A stretch of 64,000 nt of DNA from Desmodus rotundus (GCF_022682495.2 NC_071391.1:124353896-124417895); one strand, 5' to 3'; counted from the stretch's first letter, positions 25,691 to 37,805 are shown. Numbers and translations: made by a program. The notes: generated by a model not told the origin, from the sequence alone.

Positions 25691-25699
25691 GAACAGACT

Positions 25700-26945
25700 T
25701 TCAAACAATCCTCTTATTTTAGGCCCCTCTGCCCTCCCAAAATACTTCTAAAGGTGCTTGGTACATTTCCTAAACCTATGGGGTTTCCATGATCTATTTC
25801 AGGTTAGTTCTCTGTTTTCTATACTATGCTATCTTAGTATTGAACTTTCTCACGTTGGCTAGATTACTTATTTCTTAGCCATCTGCTTTCCAGCTTCAAA
25901 ACAAATGCTGCTGTTATCTCCTCTCCCATTCTCTTTGTCCTAGTGAGTTTAAGCCTTCATTCTATCAAGTTACTGTGATTTTAATGAGATTTTAGAAGGG
26001 AGTGAAGAAATAACAGGAATACTCAATCTTACATTTTCAATCAAAAATACATAATAAATATTTTAATGCAATCTATCTACTATTCTATCCACCCATTTAA
26101 ATGCCTCTCATGTGCATGGTATTTATTACAGGAGAATACAAGCATAAAGGACAACCTCTGTTTTCAGTAAGCTGATAAACTGGTAAAGACGATGTAGTAA
26201 TACTAGGAAGGTCATTTGCTTACATATGTTTAGCACCTGTATGAAGGTTGAGGTTCTGTTATATTCCGATATGGTAAAGTTATGAAGAGTTGAAAGGTAA
26301 AACCCACACTCACAGGTAGGTCAGGTCTCCAATGAAGGATACACTCATCCCTGGCATTAATCACTACAAAAGAGACAGACTCTCACTCAGAAAACAGGAA
26401 TTGAAAAGGAAGTGGGCCTTAGAAAACCAAGAATGAAGACTCTCAGCTTCTTTCAATATTTGCCTCCAAGACCAGACTTGAAGACTAAAAACGTGTAGGT
26501 AGATGTTGCGAGCTGATACGGATCAAACGCGGGCATCGCCATGCAGACAGAAGCTGAGACAAAGCAGGCAGGCCCGCCGGCACCGAACCACAGACTGAAG
26601 GCACAGCTAGATGATGAAATCAGAGTAACTGGGACCAGACACCAATTCCCCTTTTCATTACCTCCTATTTTGATGGAGTCCTGTCGGACTGTAGTGATCT
26701 TGCCTCACCTACAATACCAAGAAAGTTATGCACCCACACGGGCCCGTGGTGAAGGGGGAACAGCAGCCCCTTAGCCCTGGGAGGTCGGAGGGATGGCCAC
26801 CTCCTAGGCAATATTTTTTCCCAATGGCCTGTTGGAAGATTGCCTTTCAGTGCCAACTTGGGGAGGAGGGGTTCTGAACCTTTTTTTTTTTTTTAATAAA
26901 GCATCCTTTTACATAAAAGTTTACAAATGTTATGTACATACTAAC
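25700..26945. other. SRBD1: Unannotated intronic stretch
   Basis: No exon or clear repeat. A T-rich tract lies at about 26881-26894. A faint L2-like segment may be present near 26090-26200. Confidence 0.4.
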
Positions 26946-26949
26946 GGGC

Positions 26950-27108
26950 TATATGGCCTCTTTAAGCCCTTTAAGGCTTGGTTTCCTCACCTACAAAGTA
27001 GGAATAATAAATGTCTCATAGGGCAATTGTGACGATTAAATAAAATAATTCTGGTAGTGCATTTACCACAATGTTTCATATGTATTAAGTGCTTTAAAAA
27101 GGTTAGTA
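26950..27108 (+). repeat. MIR SINE fragment
   Basis: GGTTTCCTCACCTACAAAGTAGGAATAATAAAT...CTCATAGGGCAATTGTGACGATTAAAT follows the MIR core and 3' segment on the plus strand. Confidence 0.6.
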
Positions 27109-27110
27109 CT

Positions 27111-27311
27111 GCCCTGGGTGGGTGGCTCTCGCCTGGCTGGAGCATCATCCCATTCACCAAAAGCCTGCATGGGTCTGACCTCTGGTTGGGGTGCGTACAA
27201 GAGGCAACAAGTGGTGTTTCTCTCTCACACAGATGTTTTTCTTTCTCTCTCTCCCTATTTCCTCTATAAAATCAATAAATATATCCTCAGGTCAGAATTA
27301 ATGAAAAAGTA
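27111..27311 (+). mobile_element. Ves SINE (bat), diverged
   Basis: The head GCCCTGGGTGGGTGGCTC, the segment GTACAAGAGGCAACAAG, a TCTCTCTC-rich part and the tail AAAATCAATAAATA match the Ves order. The B box region is degraded. Confidence 0.78.
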
Positions 27312-27314
27312 AGT

Positions 27315-28105
27315 CTATAAAAAAATAGAAAAATAAAAAGATGAGTATTAGCAGCTCCTGCTGTGATTACTGTACCTAACCCTCTTTACTATTACTATTA
27401 CAAGGCAAGTACCAAGACAGTATGTGGCAAGGAGGCGGAGACCGCGCTGCGCTGATGAGGTAGGGAAAAGCTTCACGGAGGAAGCAAGCTTCTGAGCTGG
27501 GGTGTGAGTTTGAGAAGATGATCATTTTAGATAGGGACCGTGCCATGGAGTGAACTAAAGGGGAACTATAAGCACTTCTGGATGTGAGAAAGAAAACTCA
27601 AGTATCTTAATTTCTTCACACACAAGATGTTAACTATTCCACATCACAGAAATCAAAGCCAGACACGAGAAACTTGGTCATTTGACAGACGTTAAGCAAT
27701 AAACTGAAAGCCTATGAATGTTCATACATTTGATTATAAATAATTTTATGTTAATATATTACTTTTTGCCAACAAAAAGCCTTAATAAGTAATATTTTGT
27801 TATAACAATAAGAGAGCTTAGAATATTTTATTATTTGCGTGGACTCTCCAGCGTTTAGTTTTACCAGAGACGTTCGGAGCTGATTTTGCACTACACTCTG
27901 GAACACTATACGGTGTTCTTTGGAAACGGCATTCTTCCTCCTGTTCCATAATTACAGTTATTCCAACCACCCACTTTCTAACATGCCTGCCTATTCTTCT
28001 ACATACATATTCTAAATTTTCTTGGATATTTAAATAGTTTTCTCGCTACAAATGCCAGTCCAAAGTGTCAGAATCACATGCTTTTGTGAAGGGGTGCTGC
28101 TTCTT
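27315..28105. other. SRBD1: Unannotated intronic stretch before the SRBD1 exon
   Basis: Mostly AT-rich, with no exon or repeat that I can name. Confidence 0.4.
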
Positions 28106-28107
28106 AC

Positions 28108-28199
28108 CGGCACTTCTCAGGTTGGGGTCCAGGCCTGGCATCTCTTTGTTAGCTTCAGGGCTGACGCTGTAGATTGATGCTCCCGCTTCACTCACGATA
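28108..28199 (-). CDS. SRBD1: SRBD1 internal exon (end of YqgF/RNase H-like domain)
   Basis: Partial CDS: one 92-nt exon. Read on the minus strand, a long pyrimidine tract ending in CTTAG precedes the exon, and the exon ends in GCCG followed by the donor gtaaga. The frame enters with the last base of a split codon (phase 2), encodes 30 full codons including [19 protein letters not shown] and LDPNLRSA, and leaves in phase 1. The motif SEAGASxYS is a hallmark of the Tex/SRBD1 family, at the end of the YqgF (RNase H-like resolvase) domain; bacterial Tex proteins carry almost the same stretch. SRBD1 is a predicted nucleic-acid-binding protein of about 1000 residues with Tex N-terminal, YqgF, helix-hairpin-helix and C-terminal S1 domains; its cellular role is poorly defined. 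The family match is from recognition, not a database search. The exon has no frame disruption. The next exon downstream is at 20780-20862, 7.2 kb away. Confidence 0.93.
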
Positions 28200-28204
28200 C
28201 TAAG

Positions 28205-29368
28205 AAAAAAGAAAAGGGGGATATCATTTTCCGAGCCTTTTGTTTAGTCAAAGAAAATAAACAAATAAGACTAGGTAGGAAAACAAACTTGCAAGGCAAA
28301 GTGCTTTCTTTATAGTTCAATGATACATACAGCATTTAATTTTTCATTAACATAAAGTGATTAAGCAATGTTTGTTTTCTTCACATAGGAAAGACACAGA
28401 TTTAAGCTCATAATGAAGTCATTCAGTCATTTTCTGTCAGTAGTAATGAGGCAGGTTATAGATGAATACAATAGATACGGCCCCTTGATGCCAGCTACAA
28501 AGTTTTCAGAATATACTTAGCTTCTCTTGTGTTTACAACCCACTACTGACTGACATTTATAACTCCCATCTGAATTAGTCACTCTACAGTATCTCGCAAA
28601 GCACATGAACTTGTGTGGATATGTGCAGACGTGAATATACAGACAAACCACTGCCCTAAACACTGCCATTGTTATTACCTGATTATAATTAACCATCACA
28701 ATGTGAAAAGCAACGGGATCAGGCAGGATATTACCCGACTTCTTTTCAGGAGGGTCTGAAATCATCTTTTTAGTAAACTGGAAACATTTCACTTCATGCA
28801 GATGTTAAACCACGTCACTTTATCATTTATTTAATCAAAGCACCACATACATATTATCCTCTTTCCTTTTTGGCTCCAAATACTGTTCAGACCGCAGTGG
28901 GAACATTGTCTTACAGAGGACATTTGGCTGGTTGACATTTGTACAGTTTATCAGACATTTTAAAAATCACAGGTCTGCTTGAGGACACCACATGCAAACA
29001 ACCATCGTCTACCCTACGTATTCGCGACACCTGTGGCTCTCCCATGCGACCATCTAGGTGTGAAGATTCAAAAGCAGAAGCATGTTAGTGCTGATTTTTC
29101 ATTCACTTTTAGAAGCCTCTCTCCCTTTCTCTGCTCCTCAATACAGACCTCAAATACGAAAGAAGTTTAGTGGATAACTTTTAATGTACTGCTCCACTGT
29201 AGCAATTCAACACTGATAAGTAAAGTGTGAAAAAGTTAAGTTTGCTACCCGCCCTACCTTTAAAGAAATCTTGACTGAACTTTGACGACAACTGTAAGGC
29301 ACTGAGACTTGAGAAAATTATTTGGGGGAAGGAGATTTATTAATTAATTTGTTTTTTGCAAACAAGAT
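28205..29368. other. SRBD1: Unannotated intronic stretch
   Basis: Contains the polypyrimidine tract of the exon at 28108-28199 (28204-28220, minus strand). Otherwise nothing recognised. Confidence 0.45.
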
Positions 29369-29384
29369 CTACCATCCTAAATTT

Positions 29385-29611
29385 TATTTTTTAGATTTTA
29401 TTTATTTTTTTAAAAAGAGGGGAAGGGAGGAAGAAAGAGAGGGAGAGAAACATTGATGTGCCAGAGAAACACCGATCAGTTGCCCTCCCCACACGCCCCC
29501 TACTGGGGACCTGGCCCACAACCCAGGCCTGTGCCCTGACCAGGAGTCTAACCAGCAACCTTTGGTTCGCAGGCCGACACTCAACCCACTGAGCCACACC
29601 AGCAAGGGCTG
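29385..29611 (-). mobile_element. Ves SINE (bat), antisense
   Basis: The plus strand reads as the reverse complement of Ves, ending GAGCCACACCAGCAAGGGCT at 29610 (head) with an A/T-rich tail at the left. Imperfect target-site duplications CTACCATCCTAAATTT (29369-29384) and CTACCCTAAATTT (29612-29624) flank it. Confidence 0.9.
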
Positions 29612-29769
29612 CTACCCTAAATTTAATAGTAGGAAAAATAAACGCTTGGCAATTGAAAAGCAAGGGGACTCATCCTGTCCCTCGTCAACACCAATGTCAT
29701 CATACAGTAAGAGTTAACCAAATATATATTATACACAGAGCATAAAACATGGCACTTTAGACATTATCT

Positions 29770-29885
29770 AATTTGATCCTTTTGGGGGAGTTTTTTTTTA
29801 ACAGTTAAGTAGTGTGCCAAACATCATATAGCTTGTAGGCAACTGAGCTAAACTTGAAGCCTAACCTGCTTGATTCTCAGGGCTG
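29770..29885 (-). repeat. Probable MIR fragment
   Basis: An AACAGTTAAGTAGTGTGCCAA...ATATAGCTTGTAGG segment recalls the inverted MIR core, strongly decayed. Confidence 0.35.
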
Positions 29886-29889
29886 AGAC

Positions 29890-32560
29890 ACTAAGCAGCA
29901 CCAGGAGCTTCTGATTAGTTTCACCACTTATTAAAATGAAAACCCACACTTCTGTGCTAACCAATAAATGTAACATCGTCTGAAGAGGAACTACTTTCTT
30001 AAAGAACAGATCCGTAAGAACTCATTTCTCTTTTGTTGCCTTCACTTTGGATTAAAAGTTAAAGTGAATTTCATTTTTTTTTTATATATCTAAAGTAGAA
30101 CCTAAAGCATAAAGAAATTTGAATATGGTCTACAATTTCAGAGACTGACTTTAAGATTAAAAGTGATTTGTCTCCAAAATAAGATTTAGATTATGCTTAT
30201 CTTCTACTATATAGTGATCAAGGAAGAAACACAGTATCAAATAAAGATTAAAGTAAAGAAAAAATTTCATGTGGCATACATAGTATGATGTTAAAACCAA
30301 CATTACTAGCAGTGACTTTTCAGACCCATTATAACAGCACTTCCTAACCTGGGACCCCTGCACTTCTGGACAGAAAGAAGTAGGATTAATAAAACTGTCT
30401 ATGAAATGTTTGTGCTTATGCATTTTTTTCTAGGAAGGGGGGTTACAGTTTTCATTGATTACTTTAAGAAATCCATTACCCCCAAAAGGCTTAAGAACCG
30501 GCACCACAGTATAAAAATATTCAGTCACCAGCCATGGAAAATTTGTTGTCAAACACAAAACAACAGCCTGACAAAGTTTTTTCTTAAACAGCAGAGTAGC
30601 CATCAAGGGCAAGTTGGACCTACTATTGAGAAAAGAATATTTAAAAAAAAAAATTCACTAGGAACTTATTTTCTGTCATTGCCAGAAGCCTCCAAAATTA
30701 CCACTATTAAAGCAAAGGGAACATAAATGGAAAATAAAAATTCCAATTAACTGTGGCCTTTAGCATTTGGGTACCTGAGAATTTGCTGGGTGATTCACTG
30801 TCTCTTGGAAGTTATAATTCTCAGTAGACTAAGGGAAACTGTTGCAAAGAAAAACACTCAGATAATAAATATTCTTCCAAATACCACACTGCCAGTTCTC
30901 TTAAACAGAGGAATACAAAACAGATGTGACACACTGCACCCAAAGATTTCTAGATTAACATTAATATTAAATCAGTACAAAACGCAGTAAATTTCATATG
31001 CTTTACTTATTAGACAGCATGGATCGAATGCACACTTCAGCTCTAAGCACAGATCAGCATGCTCCAATAATCTAACTGAACAGAAAAACCCCAACACTGA
31101 CTACTTCAGCAGGAAGCACACATGGATCTAAGAAGTGTATGTGGCAAGAACTAAATGAAACCAATCAAGCTGGGAGTGGTAATGATTTTTTTCCAGGAGA
31201 AGCTGCTAAGAACAAGTTAAAACGTCTCCTCTCTTCCTTTTTACATTCCTACGTGGAGGTCAAAGATAGGCATTCAGCAGAAAGTATGGTAGATTTTATA
31301 AGCCAGTTTCTGTTTATTGGGAAACTATTTAAAAATTACTCCAATTATCTCTAGTATATTTTGAGGAAAGCAAAAATAAACTCTGCAAAATATTCAGATA
31401 TCTAGTGATTTAATAAGTTTTATATTTCACAAAACAAATCTCTCTCAGGTGTAAACAAATTAGACTCATTATCTCAGTAATTTGATTATTTTATTTACTT
31501 TTCCCATAAAGCAGACAGGACTCTGAGCAGAATTTATTATTTGGAGGGAATTTAACGGATACAGCTGTAACAGAGCTAAGGTGTTGAGACTATTACAGTA
31601 CTCTGAAGCTGCTTCACGTTGCTAGTTCAACAAACATCTCAATAGATACACATGGTGTCTCAAACTTTAAATACACAAAAGCACATTTCAGAAGCTATCA
31701 TTGAGCTTACCAGACCTATATATGATTGTGCTAATTCTCTAGGATAAATTGCACTTTATTTAAAAACATTTAATCTAATTCAGCACTATTCCAGGCCTTT
31801 CTAGGTCTTTTTATTAAAAAAAGAAGAAAAAAAAAAAAAACCAAAAACGAACCATACACTCACGACATGAAAAGCAAGTAAAATGCCCTCAATATATAGA
31901 TGCACTTAACTCTTCTTCTTTTTTTATATCTTGGACTGTTTTCTACTATTTTCTTTAGTATTTTGCCTCTATTTTTAAAAACTAAGATTGATATATTTTT
32001 TCTCTTACTGTCCTAGACTGCTTTTGGCTACAAAACCTGTCTACTGTAAATGAATACTGGCTTGTAAATGAATAGGGGAATATTTCTACCCTGTTTTCTT
32101 TGGAAGAGTCTTTTTAAGGCAGATATAACCTATTCCTTGAAATCAGATAAAACTTGTCTGTATAACTATCTCAGCCTGGTATGAGAAAATTTTAAACCAC
32201 TGATAAAATTTTTAAAGTAGTGAGAATGAAAATTTTACTTTTTTTTCAGATTTCAAATCATTTTAAAATTATATGTGAGTAAAATTATATATGATGTATA
32301 TTTTTCACATTTATTTGTTTTTTAATTGACTACCATAAAGTTATTTATGGTATTCCCTTATTTGCCTTTTAACCTCTGCTGACTCTATAATTAAGCTTCA
32401 TTTCGCATACTTTTAGTAATTTAAAATTTTTTTAATAAAAACTGTAAGTTAAAAATACTAATTTTTGTTATCTTAAGTAAAATTCAATGATATTACGTAA
32501 GTATTACATAAGTCAGTTTATTTATCAATATATTTATTTTTCCTAAGAAAAGATACACTT
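29890..32560. other. SRBD1: Unannotated intronic stretch with one possible hAT MITE
   Basis: Within it, 30330-30510 has hAT-like ends (CAGCACTTCCTAACCTGGG on the left; TTAAGAACCGGCACCACAG on the right), suggesting an old non-autonomous hAT element. The rest is AT-rich with no recognised feature. Confidence 0.35.
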
Positions 32561-32785
32561 AGCCCTGGCCTGGTCGCTCAGTTGGTTGGCGCATCATCAC
32601 GAACAGCAAAGGCTGCAGGTTTGATTCCCCGTCAGGGCACATGCCTGGGTTGCAGGACCCATCTGCAGTCGGGGCTTGGTGCGGGAGGCAACCTACCTCT
32701 CACATCGATGTCTCTCTCTCCCATTTCCTCTCTGTCTAAGATCAATAAACATACCCTGGCATGAGGATTAAAAAAATTTTTTTAA
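32561..32785 (+). mobile_element. Ves SINE (bat)
   Basis: Begins AGCCCTGGCCTGGTCGCTCA, has GGTTTGATTCCCCGTCAGG as the decayed B box region, and ends AATAAACATACCCTGGCAT plus an A/T tail. Confidence 0.92.
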
Positions 32786-33400
32786 ACCATACATTTGAAC
32801 TACAGAATTAGTATCTCCACAGTTTATAAATCTCTTCTAACAAGACAGATTGTATGTTGCTGAATCTTTTAAAACCAAGTTTGCAAGTAGTTTTCTTAGA
32901 ATAACTATTCATTCTGGCAGTAAGTGAATGGCAGTTTCTTTTACCAAATTGAGATGGGGGAAATTCTTTTCATGAGACAGGAAAACTAGCTGTTTTTTAA
33001 GTTATTGGGCTAATGGTTTTCACACTCATTTACAAGGTTACAAGAAGCCTCTACATTCTCCTTGAGGTCCTCTCCCCATTCCCCAAATACAAAAATAAGC
33101 TTTTTTGGTTTTTTCTTATTTTTGAATAAATTACATGCTTCCTTACATTAACAAGAGAACTTAATTTAAAGGTAATCCACTTAAATAAAAGTATTTTACT
33201 AAGATACCAAAAATGAGAGAGGGTTTATTGCTTAAACTAATAACTGATGGTTTTAATTCTCCATGAAGCACACTAAAACTCCTCTATCTTTATCAATATC
33301 TAGCAGCTTTCTTCTCTTCCTTCTTCCCACCAAAACATATATACTAAGTAACTACTAAATGCATACCTCATTTCCCTAAAGTTTTAAAAATAATTTATCT
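32786..33400. other. SRBD1: Unannotated intronic stretch
   Basis: AT-rich, nothing recognised. Confidence 0.45.
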
Positions 33401-33608
33401 AGCCCTGGCTGGTGTAGCTCAGTGGATTGAGCACGGGCTGCGAACTAAAGGGTCACTGGTTCGATTCCCAATCAGGGCACATGCCTGGGTTGCAGGCTGG
33501 GTCCCCGGTGGGGGCCACGTGAGAGGCAACCACATACTGATGTTTCTCTCCTTCCCCTTTCTCTAAAAATAAATAAACAAAATCTTTTTTTAAAAAAAAG
33601 AAAGAAAG
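33401..33608 (+). mobile_element. Ves SINE (bat), best preserved copy
   Basis: Head AGCCCTGGCTGGTGTAGCTC at 33401. The A box region TAGCTCAGTGG (33414-33424) and B box GGTTCGATTCC (33458-33468) are intact, so the internal RNA polymerase III promoter is recognisable. A tail of A-rich sequence follows AATAAATAAACAAAATC. Confidence 0.94.
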
Positions 33609-34250
33609 CTTTAAAATTTTTTTTCTAAAAACCATTCTTCCAAGTTTTCAAGTTTTCAGACTCAGAAACATTCATATGAAGAGAGGGTTAAATGACCTAT
33701 GTTCCTCAGTTACTGAAAGTGCTAAAAAAGTCAACAAACACAGATCTAAATTCTTTGCTCTGCATAAGAGATAACCTATTCTGAGGCATGAAAGAATAGA
33801 TGTTTGTATTTTAGAAACAGGAGACAAGAACAAAACCCAAACCACCATAAATAAAAGGAGCTCTAGGATTTAATGTATAAAGGGCAAGGTTTATTTCTAA
33901 GAAAATATCAAAGCAATTTTAAAGTCCTTTATTTAGTGACAAATTAACATTTCAGGGAATCTCAAATGAGCAATATTTAGTTTCTTGAAACAAGCAAAAT
34001 CATATACTGTTAAAGATATTTAAACTGTAGACCTCTTTTGGATGGTAATTTGAAAATACAGACCAAGAGTCACAAAAATAAGCATTCTTTCTGAACCAGC
34101 CATTATTTTTTAAGAATTTATCTTAGGGAAATTTTAAAATATCAAAAAATGTAAAGCACTATCCACCATAGTACAGCTCTGACTGAGAGAAACTGAAAAA
34201 TAAAGAGCCTATGTTTAACAGTTCATGAAATGGAAAACCACCCTGTCATT
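33609..34250. other. SRBD1: Unannotated intronic stretch
   Basis: Nothing recognised; ends at the target site of the HAL1-like element. Confidence 0.45.
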
Positions 34251-34251
34251 T

Positions 34252-36288
34252 AAAATTACTGTTGCAGAGGGCTTTGCATCAAGGTGGAGGTGCAGGCAGG
34301 CACACTTCACTTCCTCACACAACGATAAGAAGGATTACAACTAACCTCAAAACAAAAAACACCCAGAAATGCCAGAAAACTGAACTGTATGGAAGTCCAA
34401 CAAACAAGGATTTAAAGAAGACATACTCATCCGGACAGGTAGGAGGGGCGGAGATGGGGAGCTGAGGCAGAGGGACTGGGTGGCAGCGAGGCGGTGGTGA
34501 CAAGGAGGTGGCAGGGGCGGTCCCACATTAGAGATAGCTGGGGAGTGAGCCCCAAGCCAGACTGCATAGCCCAGGGTTCCAGCACCAGGAAAATAAAGTC
34601 TCATAACTCCTGGCTGTAAAAATCAGTGGGGGTTGGGGCAGTGGAAGAAACTGCAGGTCTCTCAGGAGAGTGCCTTCAAAGGGGAGAGATCCACAGGGCC
34701 CTAGAACATATGCAAACCCACCCACTCTGGGAATCATCACCAGGGCAACAGCCAGAGGGGTGCCAGTTGCAAAGTGACTGGAAGTGGGGCAAGTGCCAAC
34801 TAAGCCTCCAGCAGTCAGGCAGCAGCATTGTTCCCTCTCTGACCCCTCCCCCACCCACAAAGCCTGAAGCAGGCTGCCCCACCCTGGTGATTACCTAAGG
34901 CTCCGCCCCATGCAATATAACAGGTGCGCCAAGACAAGGAGTCAAAGCAGCTCTACCTAACACATAGAAACAAACACAGGGAGGCTGCCAAATTGAGGAG
35001 ACAAAAAAATATGGCTCAAACGAAAGAACAAAACAAAACTCCAGAAAAAGAACTAAGTGACAAGGAGATAGCCAACCTATCAGATGCAGAGTTTAAAACA
35101 CAGGGGTAAGGAGGCTTAGAGACCTCACTCAGTATAGCAAACACGTTAGGGAAGAAATGAAGGCTATACTAAGTGAAGAAGTGAAATGAAGAAAAATCCA
35201 CAGGGAACCAAGAGTGAAAGGAAGGAAGCCAGGATTCAAACCAATGAATTGGAACATAAGGAAGAAATAAACAGTCAACTAGAACAGAATGAAGAAACAA
35301 GAATTCAAAAAACAAGGAGAGAATAAGAAAACTCTGGGACATCTCTAAACATGCCAACATCCGAATCACAGAGATATCAGAAGGAGGAGGAGAAGAGCAA
35401 GAAATTGAAGACTTATTTGAAAAAATAATGAAAGAAAACTTCCCTAATTTGGTGAAGGAAATAGGCATACAAGTCTAGGAAACACAGAGAGTCCCAAACA
35501 AGATGGACCCAAAGAAGACCACACTAAGACACATCATAACTAAATTGCCAAAGGTTAAAGATCAAGAGAGAATCTTAAAAGCAGCAAGAGAAAAGCAGAG
35601 AGTAACTTACAAAGGAGTTCCTTCACATAAGACTGTCAGCTGATTTCTCAAAAGAAACCTTCCAGGCCAAGAAGGGACTGGCAAGAAGTATTCAAAGTGA
35701 TGAAAAGCAAGGACCTACATCCAAGATTACTCCGTCCAGCAAAGCTATCATTTAGAATGGAAGGGCAGATAAAGTGCTTCTCAGATAAGGTAAAGCTAAA
35801 GGAGTTCATCATCATCAAGCACTTATTATTTGAAATGTTAAAGGGAGTTACTTAACAAAAAGAAGATGAAAACTATGAACATTAAAATGATCACAAACCT
35901 ACAACTGTCAACAACTGAATTAAAAAAACAAAAACAAACCACAAACTAAGCAAACAACTAGAGCAGGAACAGAATTATAGATATGGAGATTATTTGAAGG
36001 GTTATCAGAGGGGAGAGGGAAGGAGGAGAATGGGGGTAAAGACACAGGGATTAAGAAGTACAAATTGTAGGTACAAAATAGACAGAGGGAGGTTAAGAAC
36101 AGTATAGGAAATGTAGAAGCCAAAGAAGTTATATGCACAACCCAGGGACATGAACTAAGGGGGGAGACTGCTGGAGGGAGGGGGGGTACTGGGTGGAGGG
36201 GGCAAAGAGGGGAAAATGGGAAAACTGTAATAGCATAATCAATAAAATATACTTTAAAAATAAAATTAAAATAAAAATTATTGTTGCA
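34252..36288 (+). mobile_element. HAL1-like (half-L1) retrotransposon with target-site duplications
   Basis: A 2.0-kb element (34267-36273) lies between 15-bp duplications AAAATTACTGTTGCA (34252-34266) and AAAATTATTGTTGCA (36274-36288), one mismatch. Order inside: an L1-type 5' UTR (about 34267-35010), a decayed ORF1 (35011-35855), then a 3' UTR with a G-rich polypurine block (about 36001-36230) and an AATAAAATATAC... A-rich tail. ORF1 is followed directly by 3' UTR with no ORF2, the defining layout of HAL1 elements, which depend on L1 proteins in trans. Alternatives are an L1 with an internal deletion of ORF2. The intact ends and single duplication show one retrotransposition event; the target-site match suggests moderate age. 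Confidence 0.85.
35011..35855 (+). pseudogene. Degenerate L1-type ORF1 of the HAL1-like element
   Basis: ORF1p is the L1 RNA-binding trimer-forming protein. The start MAQTKEQNKTPEKE is at 35011 and stops after 33 codons. Further on, other frames give the conserved RRM/C-terminal parts: EIEDLFEKIMKENFPNL near 35405, RHIITKLPKVKDQERILKAA near 35527, REKQRVTYKG near 35590, and RMEGQIKCFSDKVKLKEF near 35757, with a family-typical end at 35853-35855. Several in-frame stops and at least one frameshift (after about 35620) make it non-functional. The 845-nt span corresponds to a protein of about 280 residues, close to the usual length for the compact ORF1 of such elements. Confidence 0.82.
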
Positions 36289-36289
36289 T

Positions 36290-37604
36290 TGTTGCAAAAC
36301 ATTAAGATGAGAAGAAAACTGGTTTCAAAACTGTAAGTCCTATTTTTTTTAAAGATAGGTAATACAAAAGAAAAAGTAGGTTATGTAATGTAATGTTAAT
36401 ATTATTTAAATGAGTTAGTCCTTCAATTGCATTCTTGTTTGTTTAATATTTCTTCAATAACCATGTAATTGTAATTATGTGCTTCCTTATGTTAACATAA
36501 ATTGTAATTTATTTGTAAACAGAACAAGTTTAAAATGACAATTGTTAATTGTTCAGGAAATATGATATCACATATAACCAACATTGTTTTCTTCACCAAA
36601 CTTTCTTTTAAAGTTATTTTGAACTTAAATGTGGGTAAATACATCATTTGTTAATAATAATTTCCAAACATGGCTTCTAGGAGATCACAAGCAGTAACAT
36701 TTTATGATAGTTGTAAAATAAAAGTGATTAAGGAAAGTCAAGAGTAAGTTCTCCACTTGTACAAACAGCTCAGAAAAGAAGCAAATGCATGATGAAAAAT
36801 TTTACAATAAAGTACGTATAATGTATCCTTAAATTTCACTCAGTCCTTGGCCTATGAATCCATCCACCAAATTACCCTTCATGATCACCAGGCATAACCA
36901 GTTCATTATTCAAAACAAAAAAGATGTGGGGAGATACAGGAGTATCCCAGAAAATCAATGTGTGTGAAAAACTCTAAAGGCAAAACACAGTGAAACAAAA
37001 AAAGATACACCCCACCCTCGAGCTTTCAGTGGCGTGGAAGGAGTTCACCTTCAGGAATGTAACACTAGCACCATCTGGTGGAAGACCAGTTAGAAGCACT
37101 TCTCCAATTACCAGTTTTAAAAAACGTCCTAAGCTATCTTTCAAAAGATGAGCGTTTCCCAAAGAGAACAGGCCTAGCAACGGTACAGTAACCACACAGA
37201 GGACCCACAACAAGCCCAGAGGAACTTAAAATGTCTGCTAAACAAAGAGTGTCTACCCAGATGGGCATCTTAATCCACACAGCAGTATTTCAACAGTACG
37301 GAATCCCCTCCGCTACTTCTCCCCTCTGTGCCTCACACCACACCAGATGAAAAGAAATTCACAACTACTAAGAAGAACTTTACTTTGGAGTTTGTGGTTC
37401 CTCAAAGCACCAGCTACCTACCTACCTACTATTCTGTGCTATACACACAATAGTACGCAACACGAGAATCTGACTGTGCTAATTAGCATTGTAAATTTAT
37501 GTTCAACGATGCTGAGCTGCTACAATGTACCACCATGTCTCAAAACACTGCACTTTTAATCACTTTCAATGCTGTCCATGATAGAGATGACAAAAACCGG
37601 TACC
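36290..37604. other. SRBD1: Unannotated intronic stretch
   Basis: No gene or repeat recognised beyond AT-rich composition in the first half. Confidence 0.45.
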
Positions 37605-37612
37605 TTCTAACG

Positions 37613-37805
37613 CAGGGGGACCCAACCTCCAGGCCGCGGACTGGTTCTGGTTGGGCCTGTTAGGAACTGGGATCTACAGCAGGAGGTGAGCTTGAATGTA
37701 ATGCACTGGAATCATCCTGAAACCATCCCCCCCCCACACCTACAGTCCTTGGGAAAATTGTCTTCCATGAACCCGGTCCCTGGTGCCGAAAAGCTGGGAC
37801 CACTG
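37613..37805. mobile_element. Non-autonomous hAT element with 8-bp duplication
   Basis: The left end CAGGGGGACCCAACC and right end GGTCCC...GGGACCACTG form hAT-like inverted ends. Direct repeats TTCTAACG (37605-37612) and TTCTAATG (37806-37813) are the 8-bp target-site duplication, differing by a CpG-to-TpG change. The interior (GCCGCGGACTGGTTC, ACCCGGTCCCTGGTGCC) matches a family common to placental mammals; I do not assign a family name. A C-rich run sits at about 37728-37736. Confidence 0.75.

Larger units (their letters stand above)
20863..28107 (-). other. SRBD1: SRBD1 intron between the two recognised exons
   Basis: A 7,245-nt phase-1 intron. On the minus strand it begins gtaaga at 28107 and ends in a T-rich tract plus CAG at 20863. 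It contains L1M fragments at 23215-23800 (plus) and 25095-25690 (minus), a MIR fragment at 26950-27108 and a Ves SINE at about 27111-27311. I see no extra exon in it. Confidence 0.88.

Noticed and set aside
29391..29663. Minus-strand frame reading like a small gene with VAQWVECRPANQR
   Set aside because: It is the translation of a Ves SINE; similar peptides arise from the other Ves copies at 51470-51664 and 58066-58257.
34315..34898. Several overlapping open frames on both strands near 34.3-34.9 kb
   Set aside because: They fall in the GC-richer 5' UTR of the HAL1-like element and shadow each other.
35920..36297. Minus-strand open frame of 125 codons, hydrophobic and Pro-rich
   Set aside because: It is the antisense of the G-rich 3' UTR of the HAL1-like element.
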